A stretch of 64,000 bases of DNA, taken from positions 434,001 through 498,000 of the forward strand of contig NZ_JBKBHD010000001.1 in the NCBI RefSeq assembly GCF_046297875.1, read 5' to 3'. This DNA is from Parvibaculum sp046297875 (lineage in GTDB: Bacteria > Pseudomonadota > Alphaproteobacteria > Parvibaculales > Parvibaculaceae). Made by a program: the position numbers and the translations under genes. Shown here one piece after another: positions 1 through 8,259 of this stretch; within the stretch, counting starts at the first letter, position 1, and each line of letters opens with the position of its first letter. The notes under the pieces are model-generated. The model had not been told where the DNA came from. It saw only the letters and a program-made list of their open reading frames with translations, and ran no database searches.

Positions 1-69
1 CCGACCTTTTTCCTCCCACGAGGCGGCGTTTTTGCCTGAAGGTCTCCGGAAGCCGGAGCCACACGCAAC

Positions 70-993
70 ATGCAGATCTATCTCCCGATCGCCGAGTTGC
101 CGGTCAGTATCCTGACCATTCTGGCCATGGGCGCGGTTGTCGGGTTTCTCTCGGGCATGTTCGGTATCGGCGGCGGCTTCCTGATGACGCCGCTTCTCAT
201 CTTTCTCGGCATTCCGCCTGCCGTCGCGGTCGGCACGCAGGCAACGCAGATCGTCGCCTCATCGGTGACGGGAGCGCTCGCCCATTTTGCGCGCAAGTCC
301 ATCGACTTCAAGATGGGCACCGTGCTGCTTGCCGGAGGCATCTTCGGCTCGTTCACCGGCATATATATCTTCAAGCTGCTGACTGCGATCGGGCAGATCG
401 ACCTTGCAATTTCGGTCGTCTATGTCGGTTTTCTTTCCGTTATCGGCGCCATGATGATGGTGGAAAGCGTGCGGGCCATTCGCGCGGCGCGGGGCGGCGC
501 CGTCGCGGTACGCCGCGGCGGGCACCATAGCTGGATCCACGGCCTGCCCTTCAAGGTTCGGTTCCGCCGCTCGAAACTCTATATCAGCGTGATCCCGCCC
601 GTTCTCGTTGGCTTCTTCGTCGGTGTGCTGTCCGCGATCATGGGCGTAGGCGGCGGCTTCATCCTGATCCCGGCAATGATCTACCTCCTCAGGATGCCGA
701 CCAATGTCGTGATCGGAACGTCGTTCTTCCAGATCGTTTTCGTCGCAGCCGTGACGGGCATTCTTCACTCTGTCGAAAACCAGGCCGTCGACATCGTTCT
801 TGGCTTCCTGCTCGTTGTCGGCGGCGTGATCGGCGCACAATATGGCGTGCGCATGGCGGAGAAGATGCCCGCCGAACAATTGCGCGCGCTTCTTGCCGCG
901 ATCCTGCTCTTCATCGGATTGCGGCTCGGCTATGATCTTGTGGTGACGCCGGACGATCTCTATTCCGTCATCGAGACGCAGGTGACGCGATGA
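70..993 (+). CDS. TauE/SafE family anion (sulfite) exporter
   Basis: A 307-residue integral membrane protein of the TauE/SafE (DUF81) family, which exports sulfite, sulfonates or related anions across the inner membrane. It shows the family's internal duplication: a glycine-rich motif GMFGIGGGF near residues 29-37 is repeated as GVGGGF near 192-197, each followed by a VGTQ/IGTS-type segment, and about eight hydrophobic spans alternate with short loops. A basic loop (residues ~140-170) separates the halves. Its stop overlaps the next start as ATGA, so the downstream TIGR02186 gene is translationally coupled and CcdA follows. The family is clear; the substrate is not readable from sequence, though pairing with CcdA hints at sulfur or thiol chemistry. 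Confidence 0.9.
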   Translation: MQIYLPIAELPVSILTILAMGAVVGFLSGMFGIGGGFLMTPLLIFLGIPPAVAVGTQATQIVASSVTGALAHFARKSIDFKMGTVLLAGGIFGSFTGIYIFKLLTAIGQIDLAISVVYVGFLSVIGAMMMVESVRAIRAARGGAVAVRRGGHHSWIHGLPFKVRFRRSKLYISVIPPVLVGFFVGVLSAIMGVGGGFILIPAMIYLLRMPTNVVIGTSFFQIVFVAAVTGILHSVENQAVDIVLGFLLVVGGVIGAQYGVRMAEKMPAEQLRALLAAILLFIGLRLGYDLVVTPDDLYSVIETQVTR

Positions 994-1781
994 AGCGGAT
1001 CGCCTCAGCATTGGCCATGCTTGCCGCCATCTTGCTCGCCGGGGCGGCGCGTGCGGATGTGCTCGTTACCGATCTTTCCGAACACCAGATCGCCATTCGT
1101 TCCAATTTCACTGGAACTCAGATTCTGCTCTTCGGCGCCGTCGAGGCCCGCACACCCGGCTCACGCGCGGCGGACCGAGACATCGTCGTCGTCGTGCAAG
1201 GTCCGGTGCGGCCCATGACGGTGCGCAAGAAGGAGCGGGTGGCAGGGCTCTGGATCAATCATGACTCCGTCACCTATCCCGCCGTGCCCGGCTACTACGC
1301 CATTGCGAGCACCAGGCCACTCGAAGTGACGACGGAACCCGAGGTGCTGAAAGCGCTCAGGATAGGCATCGAAAACATCAACCCCGGCATACCCGTCGCG
1401 CGCTCTATCGAAGGCGCGGTGCAGAACCTTCAACCGGAAGTGGAAAATGCCTTCTGGAAGGCGCTTATCCGCAATCAGCGGCGCGACGGGCTATACATCA
1501 ACCTGCCCGGCGGCGTGACTTTCCTCGGGCAAACGCTTTTCCGTGCGACGGTCGACATTCCGGCGAATGTGCCGGTGGGACTATATACCGCAAAGGTCCA
1601 CCTGCTTCAGAACGGGGAAATTGTCGACACGATCTCCTCGCCGCTCTATATCGACAAGAGGGGCGTCGAGCGGGAAATCTACCGCATGGCGCATGAAGAC
1701 CCGTTTCTTTACGGGCTGCTCGCGGTGCTGGTGGCGGCTTTCGCCGGCTGGCTCGCTTCGGCGGTGATGAACCGGCAATAG
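990..1781 (+). CDS. TIGR02186 family membrane-anchored protein
   Basis: A 263-residue protein with an N-terminal signal peptide (residues 1-22, ending ARA) and a single C-terminal membrane span (about 238-258). The bulk would be periplasmic, beta-rich and anchored at its C terminus. It resembles the TIGR02186 family of alphaproteobacterial proteins of unknown function, commonly found beside TauE-type exporters. The start overlaps the tauE stop by four bases and the ccdA start follows 13 bases after the stop, so the three form one operon. A role in anion export or periplasmic thiol handling is inference from position only. Confidence 0.75.
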   Translation: MKRIASALAMLAAILLAGAARADVLVTDLSEHQIAIRSNFTGTQILLFGAVEARTPGSRAADRDIVVVVQGPVRPMTVRKKERVAGLWINHDSVTYPAVPGYYAIASTRPLEVTTEPEVLKALRIGIENINPGIPVARSIEGAVQNLQPEVENAFWKALIRNQRRDGLYINLPGGVTFLGQTLFRATVDIPANVPVGLYTAKVHLLQNGEIVDTISSPLYIDKRGVEREIYRMAHEDPFLYGLLAVLVAAFAGWLASAVMNRQ

Positions 1782-1794
1782 ACGGATTGTCGTG

Positions 1795-2565
1795 ATGGAT
1801 GTCGGATATGTCGCAGCCGCACTGGGCGGCCTGATCAGCTTTCTCTCGCCCTGCGTGCTGCCGCTGGTGCCTGCCTACCTCTGCTTCATTGCGGGCACCT
1901 CGCTGGAAGAATTGACGCATGAGGACGAGGAAGGAAAGCCACTCGGCTCAGAAGGGCTGACGCTGCGCGTGGCACTTGGCGCCAGCGGCTTCGTGCTCGG
2001 ATTTACCACGGTCTTCGTCGCGCTTGGCGCGAGCGCGTCGGCCATCAATCCGTTCATCCTGCAGAACAAGATCATCCTCACGCAGATTGCAGGCGCGGTC
2101 ATCATCGTCTTCGGCCTGCACTATATGGGCCTCTTCCGCATCGCGCTGCTCAACCGCGATACGCGCTTTCACCTGCCGGGAAATGGCGAAGGCGAGCGGA
2201 GCCTGCCGATGCAGTTTGCGAGCCCCTATCTGCTCGGTCTTGCCTTTGCCTTCGGCTGGACGCCCTGCATCGGGCCGATCCTCGCGACGATCCTCACCCT
2301 TGCCGCTGCGCAGGAAAGCCTTTCGGCGGGCGTGTCGCTCCTCATCGTCTATTCGCTCGGGCTCGGTATTCCCTTCCTTGCCGCGGCTTTTGCCGTGCGC
2401 GGCTTCCTCAGCTTTGCGGCGAAGTTCCGCAAGCATATGCGCAAGGTGGAGATTGCGGCAGGACTGCTGCTCGCAGGCACGGGGCTCATGATGCTCACCG
2501 GCACTTTCGAGCGGATTGCGATTTTCCTGCTCGAGACATTCCCCATCCTCGCGACCTTCGGCTGA
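1795..2565 (+). CDS. ccdA: CcdA/DsbD-type thiol-disulfide transmembrane protein
   Basis: A 256-residue CcdA-family protein with six predicted membrane spans. The family moves reducing equivalents from cytoplasmic thioredoxin to periplasmic acceptors for cytochrome c maturation. The two diagnostic cysteines lie in SPCVLPLVPAYLC near residue 20 and in GWTPCIGP near residue 155. A charged loop (about residues 42-60) separates the first spans. I chose the ATG at 1795; an in-frame GTG directly before it (1792) is the alternative. Third gene of the TauE/TIGR02186/CcdA operon. No adjacent periplasmic thioredoxin partner is visible, so the acceptor is unknown. Confidence 0.88.
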   Translation: MDVGYVAAALGGLISFLSPCVLPLVPAYLCFIAGTSLEELTHEDEEGKPLGSEGLTLRVALGASGFVLGFTTVFVALGASASAINPFILQNKIILTQIAGAVIIVFGLHYMGLFRIALLNRDTRFHLPGNGEGERSLPMQFASPYLLGLAFAFGWTPCIGPILATILTLAAAQESLSAGVSLLIVYSLGLGIPFLAAAFAVRGFLSFAAKFRKHMRKVEIAAGLLLAGTGLMMLTGTFERIAIFLLETFPILATFG

Positions 2566-2568
2566 TCT

Positions 2569-3312
2569 TCAATCGGCTTCGAGGCGATGCGCGGCGACGG
2601 GCACGACCGTGCGGCCGCCCATCATCCAGGCATGAAAGTCGAGGCCCGGCAGCAGCGCGTCATAGGCTTCATCCAGCACATTGAGCCCGCCTGCATAGGC
2701 GCCGAAGGCCGGCATGATCATGCGCGTGCCGTCCGTCGCAAAACAGCGGCGGCGCAGACGCCTGCCGCGCACGCGCACCGCCGCGCAGGGATGGAGATGG
2801 CCTGCAATCTCGCCGGTATCGGGCGCTGCCTGCGGCTCATGCCGGAAGGTGAGCGGGCCGAGGCGGAGCTCCTCCATCACCACGCCGCCGAAGCCCTGCG
2901 GCGGCTCGGGATCGTGATTGCCCGTGATCCAGACCCAGTCGAGCGAGCGCGAAAGACGGGCGATCCGCGCCGCATCATCCGCATCCATCCGCGTTTCCGC
3001 CTCGCCGTCATGGAAACTGTCACCCAATGCGACGACAGATTGCGGCTTGAGCCTTTCCACGAGTGCCTCGAGCCGGGCGATGGTCGCGCGTGTGTCGTAA
3101 GGCGGGAGCGCCACGCCGCGCGCGGCAAAGGCCGACCCCTTTTCAAAATGAAGATCGGCAACGACAAGCAGCCGCTCTTCCGCCAGCCACGCCGCACCTT
3201 CGGGCAGGAGGCCGAACGCGACGCCACAAACGGTGGGTGACGGGTGCGCGACGGGGCGGATACCTTCGCTGGTTCCTTCTTCCGCCGCCGGACGCGCGTT
3301 TGCCTTCATCAT
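2569..3312 (-). CDS. pdeM: Ligase-associated metallophosphoesterase PdeM
   Basis: A 247-residue calcineurin-like phosphoesterase of the ligase-associated DNA damage response PdeM type. The metal-binding motifs occur in order: VVADLHFEKG (residues ~50-59), ALGDSFHD (~95), WITGNHDPEP (~130) and IAGHLHP (~168). Members sit in an operon with an Lhr-type helicase, an ATP-dependent DNA ligase and a beta-lactamase-fold exonuclease. Here only the helicase is adjacent, ending four bases upstream, so the two are co-transcribed. The start codon is one of two consecutive ATGs. It overlaps nothing and converges with ccdA at a gap of three bases. Confidence 0.87.
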   Translation of the reverse strand: MMKANARPAAEEGTSEGIRPVAHPSPTVCGVAFGLLPEGAAWLAEERLLVVADLHFEKGSAFAARGVALPPYDTRATIARLEALVERLKPQSVVALGDSFHDGEAETRMDADDAARIARLSRSLDWVWITGNHDPEPPQGFGGVVMEELRLGPLTFRHEPQAAPDTGEIAGHLHPCAAVRVRGRRLRRRCFATDGTRMIMPAFGAYAGGLNVLDEAYDALLPGLDFHAWMMGGRTVVPVAAHRLEAD

Positions 3313-3316
3313 TTCC

Positions 3317-5860
3317 TCAAACCAACCGTGTCGCTTCGGCGATCAGCTCGTCCGCCGCTTCGGAGAGTAGCGCCTCGTCCGTCTCGCCGCCAACGGAGAC
3401 CTTGCCGATATCGAGGAGCACGGGCACGGCGAGCGGGGAGACGCGGTCGAGCCGCTTCAGGCGGATATGGCTCTTGATCCGCTTCAGCATCTCCGCCACA
3501 CGCCCCACATCGAGCAGGCCGGTCGCGGCATCGTTGAAAGTGGCGCGGAGCAGGATGTGGTCCGGCTCATGCTCGCGAAGCACATTGTAGATGAGGTCGG
3601 AAGAGAAAGTGACCTGACGGCCCGTCTTTTCCTGCCCCGGAAAGCGGCGCTCGATCAACCCGGCGATGATGGCGCAGTCGCGGAAAGTGCGTTTCAGCAG
3701 GCTCGATTCCGCAAGCCATGCGTCGAGATCATCGCCCAGCATGTCTTCGGCGAAGAGTTCGCCCAAAGGCAGTTCGTGGCGCTCATGCATGAGGCCCGGA
3801 TCGCGCAGGCACCAGATGGCGAGCGCATATTCCGACGCGATGAAGCCCATCGGCCTCGCGCCCGCGCGGTCGAGCCGCCGCGTCAGCAACATGCCGAGCG
3901 TCTGATGGGCAAGGCGGCCCTCAAACGGATAGCAGACGAGATAGAAGCGGTCGCTGCGCGGGAAACTCTCGACGAGAAGATCCTTCTCGCCCGGCAGCAC
4001 GGAGCGCCAGGCCTGAATCTCCAGCCATTCGCGCACAGGTGGAGGTAGCGCCGTCCACTCCTCGCGATGTGCAACCATGCGCCGCACGCGCGCGGCGAGA
4101 TAGGTCGAGAGCGGAAACTTGCCGCCATAATAGGATGGGACTTTCGGCTCGGCGCTCGATGATTTTGTGACGAGCGCCTCCGTCTCGGCCAGTCCTTCGA
4201 AGCGGAGCACATGGCCCGCGAAAAGGAACGTGTCGCCCGGCGCGAGCTGGTCGATGAAATATTCCTCGATCTCGCCGAGATAGCGCCCGCCCATGCCGCC
4301 GAGCGGGCGCCTGCCGCCACGCTTTACCATGCGCACCTTCAGCATCGGCGCCTCGACAATGGTGCCGACATTCATCCGGTATTGCTGGATGACGGCGGGC
4401 GAGGCGGCGCGCAGCCGCATATCGCCTTCCGCTTTCGCATTGGGGCGGAGCCTTGCGAAACGATCGTAAGTCTTCAGCGCATAGCCGCCGGTCGATACGA
4501 AATCGACCACCTTGCCGAAGTCCTCGCGCGTCAGCGCGCGGTAAGGCGCGGCGGATCGCACTTCGGCGTAGAGTTCTTCGGCATCGAATGGTTCGGCGCA
4601 GGCGCAACCCAGCACATGCTGTGCCAGAACGTCGAGCGCACCCTGCCGCGAGACCATGCCATCCTGCGCGCCTTCAAGTGCAGCCGCGCGGGCGGCCACG
4701 CATTCCAGCACCTCGAAGCGATTGGCGGGCACGAGCAATGCGCGCGAGGGCTCATCGAGCCGGTGGTTCGCGCGGCCGATCCGCTGCAGCAGGCGGCTTG
4801 CGCCCTTCGGAGCGCCCATATTCACCACGAGATCGACCTCGCCCCAGTCGATGCCGAGATCGAGTGTCGAGGTGCAGACGACGGCGCGTAGCGTACCGGC
4901 CGCCATTGCCGCTTCCACCTTGCGGCGCGCTTCCGACGACAGCGAGCCATGATGCAGCGCAATCGGCAACGCGTCCTCATTGAGCCGCCAGAGCTCCTGA
5001 AAGACCACCTCCGCCTGGCTGCGCGTATTCACAAAAACGAGAACGGTCCTGTTCACGCGGATCGCCTCGTAAACCGCGGGGAGCGCGTGGCGCGCCGAAT
5101 GGCCGGACCAGGGGATGCGCACTTCCTCCGAACCTTCATCGACGGGTGTCAGCACCGCAATCTCCGGCACGGCACCCGGCGGCGCGACGACGATCTCGCT
5201 CAGGGCATCACCCGTTTTCGGCTGCGGCATGAGATAACGGCGCAGCGCATCGGGCTCGGTCACCGTTGCCGAAAGGCCGGTGCGGCGGAGCCCCGGCGTG
5301 AGTTTTGCGAGCCGCGCAAGACCGAGTGCCAACAAGTCGCCGCGCTTGGAATTCGCCAGCGCATGAAGCTCGTCCAGCACCACGCAAGTGAGCGAGCCAA
5401 AAAAGGCGCTCGCATCCGGGTAGGACAGGAGAAGCGCGAGCTGCTCCGGCGTCGTCAGCAAAATATCCGGCGGTTCGCGGCGCTGGCGCTGGCGGCGGTT
5501 CTGAGGGGTGTCGCCGGTGCGCGTCTCGATGGAGATCGCGAGGCCCATTTCCTCGACCGGCGATTCGAGATTGCGCTTCACGTCGACGGCAAGCGCCTTC
5601 AGGGGCGAAATGTAAAGCGTGTGAAGCGCAGGCTTTCGTTCGCCTTGTCGCGTGGCGATATCCACAAGGCTTGGCAGGAATCCCGCCAAGGTCTTGCCCG
5701 CCCCTGTCGGCGCTATGAGGAGCGCCGATTCCCCTGCTCTTGCGAGTCCCACCAGAGCGAGCTGATGCCCGCGCGGCTGCCAACCCCGGCGTTCGAACCA
5801 GCGGGTGAAGACGGGCGGCAGAAGATCGGCTCCCAGAGAGGCGGTAAGCGGGGCTGTCAT
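3317..5860 (-). CDS. Ligase-associated DEXH-box helicase (Lhr-core type)
   Basis: An 847-residue superfamily 2 helicase of the Lhr-core group. Motif I is APTGAGKT with Lys56, motif II is DELH (near 163), motif III is SAT in the segment GLSATV, and motif VI is the Arg-rich RIGRANHR (near 365-372). The family's winged-helix and C-terminal region follow. The length is usual for the ligase-associated version (about 810-850) and shorter than full Lhr (about 1500). It is a 3'-5' translocase acting in DNA repair. pdeM follows after four bases. The usual ATP-dependent ligase and exonuclease genes are absent on both sides, so this is half of the standard four-gene set. Confidence 0.9.
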   Translation of the reverse strand: MTAPLTASLGADLLPPVFTRWFERRGWQPRGHQLALVGLARAGESALLIAPTGAGKTLAGFLPSLVDIATRQGERKPALHTLYISPLKALAVDVKRNLESPVEEMGLAISIETRTGDTPQNRRQRQRREPPDILLTTPEQLALLLSYPDASAFFGSLTCVVLDELHALANSKRGDLLALGLARLAKLTPGLRRTGLSATVTEPDALRRYLMPQPKTGDALSEIVVAPPGAVPEIAVLTPVDEGSEEVRIPWSGHSARHALPAVYEAIRVNRTVLVFVNTRSQAEVVFQELWRLNEDALPIALHHGSLSSEARRKVEAAMAAGTLRAVVCTSTLDLGIDWGEVDLVVNMGAPKGASRLLQRIGRANHRLDEPSRALLVPANRFEVLECVAARAAALEGAQDGMVSRQGALDVLAQHVLGCACAEPFDAEELYAEVRSAAPYRALTREDFGKVVDFVSTGGYALKTYDRFARLRPNAKAEGDMRLRAASPAVIQQYRMNVGTIVEAPMLKVRMVKRGGRRPLGGMGGRYLGEIEEYFIDQLAPGDTFLFAGHVLRFEGLAETEALVTKSSSAEPKVPSYYGGKFPLSTYLAARVRRMVAHREEWTALPPPVREWLEIQAWRSVLPGEKDLLVESFPRSDRFYLVCYPFEGRLAHQTLGMLLTRRLDRAGARPMGFIASEYALAIWCLRDPGLMHERHELPLGELFAEDMLGDDLDAWLAESSLLKRTFRDCAIIAGLIERRFPGQEKTGRQVTFSSDLIYNVLREHEPDHILLRATFNDAATGLLDVGRVAEMLKRIKSHIRLKRLDRVSPLAVPVLLDIGKVSVGGETDEALLSEAADELIAEATRLV

Positions 5861-5930
5861 GGGCAGAGCCTACCAGCCCGCGCTTGCCTGAAAATACCCT
5901 ATTTCAACAGGTTCAAATCTGCCGCTCTCC

Positions 5931-5949
5931 GTGGGACACTTGGTCCCAC
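5931..5949. promoter_or_regulatory. 7-bp perfect inverted repeat upstream of the MscS gene
   Basis: GTGGGAC, a five-base loop ACTTG, then GTCCCAC. It lies 27 bases before the favoured ATG of the channel gene and 70 bases beyond the start of the divergent helicase gene. It could be an operator half-site pair or an mRNA hairpin. An alternative GTG start for the channel would fall on its first base, which argues against that start. Confidence 0.4.
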
Positions 5950-5975
5950 CCAACGACCAGCGAGGACCCGCACTT

Positions 5976-6812
5976 ATGCTCGACCAGTTGCCGCCCGTGA
6001 TCCGCGATCAGCTCGATGTTCTCCTGCCGCAGATCGTGGAGGGGGGTGTAAACCTCGTTATCGCCATCTCGATTCTGATCCTGGGCTTCTGGTTTGCGGG
6101 GCGGTGCCGGACCTGGATGATCCAGGCGCTCGACCGTGTGCCGGCCTTCGACGACATGCTGAAGAATTTCTTCGGCACGCTGGTGCGCTACCTCATTCTC
6201 ATCTTCACCATCCTTGCGGTGCTGGCGAAGTTCGGGGTGCAGACGGCGAGCCTGATCGCCGTTCTCGGCGCAGCGGGCCTTGCTGTCGGCCTTGCGATTC
6301 AGGGAACGCTTTCCAATGTGGCGGCCGGCGTGATGCTGCTCATCTTCCGTCCGTTCCGGACGGGGCACTATGTCGAGGCGGGCGGCATTGCCGGAACCGT
6401 CAAGGCGCTGACGCTCTTCACCACGGAACTCGCAACGCCCGACAATACGCAGATCATCGTGCCAAACAGCGATGTCTGGGGAAAGCCGATCACCAATTTC
6501 AGCTTCCACCCGATCCGCCGTATCGAGATCATCATCGGCATTTCCTATGGCGACGATATAGGCAAGGCCATGCAGATCATCCGCGGGGTGCTGGAAGCGG
6601 ATGAACGCTGCCTTGCCGATCCGGAACCCTTTATCGGCGTGGCGAGCCTTGGCGACAGTTCGGTGAACATCACCACCCGCGTCTGGACGCAAACGGCGAA
6701 TTTCTGGCCGCTGCGCTTCGACATGACGCGCCGCATCAAGGAGGCCTTCGACCAGGGCGGAATCACTATCCCCTTCCCGGTGCGGACGATCTATACTGCC
6801 AAGGCGGAGTGA
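5976..6812 (+). CDS. MscS-type small-conductance mechanosensitive channel
   Basis: A 278-residue MscS-family channel, the usual size. It opens under membrane tension to release solutes on hypo-osmotic shock. An N-terminal amphipathic stretch is followed by membrane spans at about residues 22-42, 62-82 and 88-110. The pore helix carries the Gly/Ala-rich pattern GAAGLAVGLAIQGTLSN. The cytoplasmic beta domain begins with FRPFRTGHYVE and contains the conserved PNS. I chose ATG 5976 because GAGGA lies about nine bases upstream; the in-frame GTG at 5931 starts inside an inverted repeat. A small membrane protein gene follows 61 bases downstream, possibly in one transcript. Confidence 0.9.
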   Translation: MLDQLPPVIRDQLDVLLPQIVEGGVNLVIAISILILGFWFAGRCRTWMIQALDRVPAFDDMLKNFFGTLVRYLILIFTILAVLAKFGVQTASLIAVLGAAGLAVGLAIQGTLSNVAAGVMLLIFRPFRTGHYVEAGGIAGTVKALTLFTTELATPDNTQIIVPNSDVWGKPITNFSFHPIRRIEIIIGISYGDDIGKAMQIIRGVLEADERCLADPEPFIGVASLGDSSVNITTRVWTQTANFWPLRFDMTRRIKEAFDQGGITIPFPVRTIYTAKAE

Positions 6813-6873
6813 CCCCCGGAGGCAAAGCGGGCGGCGCGGGAACAAGGCCCGAAAGCAAGGGAAGACAAGTCAC

Positions 6874-7143
6874 ATGAACCGTTTCTTCGGCGGGCCTGTC
6901 CTGCCCACGCTCTTCAAACTCGCCATTGCCTCCATTGCGGTGGGCGTCGTGCTCGCACTGTTCGGCATCAAGCCGATCGACCTCTGGCGCGATTTCATCG
7001 AGACCATCGCCCGCATCTGGGAAATGGGTTTCGAGGCGATCGACTGGTCGCTGCAATATCTGCTGCTCGGCGCGGTCGTCGTCATCCCGATCTTCATTGC
7101 GGTGCGCATCTGGAACGTGTTGCTGACGCGCGGGCGCGACTGA
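6874..7143 (+). CDS. Small membrane protein, DUF6460-like
   Basis: An 89-residue protein with two predicted membrane spans (about 14-32 and 63-82) joined by an amphipathic segment rich in Trp and Asp. The pattern of a Lys-Leu-Ala start, an 'LFGIKPIDLW' turn and a 'LLGAVVVIPIFIAVRI' second span resembles DUF6460, a family of small alphaproteobacterial membrane proteins without known function. It follows the mechanosensitive channel gene at 61 bases. Family assignment is from memory of the pattern, not a search. Confidence 0.65.
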   Translation: MNRFFGGPVLPTLFKLAIASIAVGVVLALFGIKPIDLWRDFIETIARIWEMGFEAIDWSLQYLLLGAVVVIPIFIAVRIWNVLLTRGRD

Positions 7144-7229
7144 GCCTTCCGCTACGTCACACCGAAAAGCGAGACGGCGCGCAAACGAGAAGCTAATCTC
7201 CCCGGCAAAACATATCCGCGGAGGACAAG

Positions 7230-8120
7230 ATGCATTCGATGTTTCGCAACGATCTGCTCAAGGGCAAGCGCATTCTCGTGACCGGCGGTGGCACCGGCCT
7301 CGGCAAGGAAATGGCCGAGGACTATCTGCGCCTCGGCGCTGAAGTCTATATCTGCGGCCGCCGCAAGAGTGTGCTCGACGACACGGCGAAGGAACTGATG
7401 GACCGCCATGGCGGTTCCGTGAAGACGCATAGCGTCGACATTCGCGTGGCGGCGGCGGTGGATGACATGGTCTCCGAAATCTGGGCCGATGGCGGGCCGC
7501 TCACCGGCCTCGTCAACAATGCGGCAGGCAATTTCATCTCGCCGACGAAAGATCTTTCGACGCGCGGCTTCGATGCCATCGCCGGCATCGTCTTCCATGG
7601 TTCCTTTTATGTGACGCATTCGATCGGTACGCGCTGGATCAAGGACAAGGTGCCGGGCAGCGTCATCTCGATCCTCACCACCTGGGTCTGGAACGGCGGT
7701 CCGTTCACCGTGCCGTCGGCCATGTCGAAGGCGGGCGTGAATATCATGACGAAGTCGCTCGCCGCCGAATGGGGCCCTTACGGCATTCGCCTCAATGCCA
7801 TCGCGCCGGGCCCCTTCCCGACCGAAGGCGCATGGGCGCGGCTCTCGCCCGGCCAATCGACCGATGGTGACAGTTCGCGCGACGGTATTCCGATGGGCCG
7901 CGTCGGGCAGATGCATGAGCTGAAGAATCTTGCCACCTTCCTGATGGCCGATGGCTGCGACTATCTCACCGGCCAGTGCATCGCGATCGACGGCGCGGGC
8001 TTCTCGGCCAGCGGCGGTAATTTCTCGCGGCTCTCGAAGCTCTCCGACGAAGAGTGGGACAAGATGCGCGAGATGATCCGCGGCGCAAACGACAAGGACA
8101 AGGCGCAGCGGAGCGTTTGA
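7230..8120 (+). CDS. SDR family 2,4-dienoyl-CoA reductase (DECR1-like)
   Basis: A 296-residue short-chain dehydrogenase/reductase. The cofactor motif is TGGGTGLG (residues 18-25), followed by NNAAGNF. The usual Tyr-x3-Lys catalytic pair is replaced by Ser163-x3-Lys167 in PSAMSKAGV. This substitution, the AAGNF motif, the AEWGPYGIRLN segment and the acidic tail LSDEEWDKMREMI match the mitochondrial 2,4-dienoyl-CoA reductase (DECR1) group rather than the bacterial iron-sulfur FadH. The likely reaction is NADPH reduction of 2,4-dienoyl-CoA in beta-oxidation of polyunsaturated fatty acids. GCGGAGGAC precedes the ATG. It converges with a quinone oxidoreductase gene. Family high confidence; substrate inferred. 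Confidence 0.85.
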   Translation: MHSMFRNDLLKGKRILVTGGGTGLGKEMAEDYLRLGAEVYICGRRKSVLDDTAKELMDRHGGSVKTHSVDIRVAAAVDDMVSEIWADGGPLTGLVNNAAGNFISPTKDLSTRGFDAIAGIVFHGSFYVTHSIGTRWIKDKVPGSVISILTTWVWNGGPFTVPSAMSKAGVNIMTKSLAAEWGPYGIRLNAIAPGPFPTEGAWARLSPGQSTDGDSSRDGIPMGRVGQMHELKNLATFLMADGCDYLTGQCIAIDGAGFSASGGNFSRLSKLSDEEWDKMREMIRGANDKDKAQRSV

Positions 8121-8146
8121 GAAAGGCTCTCTTCAACCACCGTTCT

Positions 8147-8248
8147 CGTCACCCCGGGCTTGACCCGGGGGGCCAGAGCCTCAAACTCTGAGCTCGCCGC
8201 CCCTAGATTGCCGGCCTCCTTGGAATTAAAGGAGGGCCCGGCAATGAC
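8147..8248. repeat. Composite intergenic palindromic repeat
   Basis: Two hairpins lie between convergent genes. The first is CCCCGGG-CTTGA-CCCGGGG (8152-8170, seven-base perfect stem). The second pairs ATTGCCGG plus CCTCCTT (8207-8221) with AAGGAGG plus CCCGGCAAT (8229-8245), with two unpaired bases. The CCCGGG-CTTGA-CCCGGG core and the 'ATTGCCGG...CCGGCAATGA' end are the form of a dispersed intergenic repeat common in Rhizobiales-type genomes. The same core occurs inverted at 17247-17293. It may also act as a bidirectional terminator for the SDR and quinone oxidoreductase genes. Confidence 0.7.
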
Positions 8249-8259
8249 ATCTTGTTTTT

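Noticed and set aside
4949..6604. Long open frame on the plus strand, antisense to the helicase gene and running into the channel gene
   Set aside because: Arg/His-rich composition of a GC-rich shadow frame; no motif; it overlaps two clear genes.
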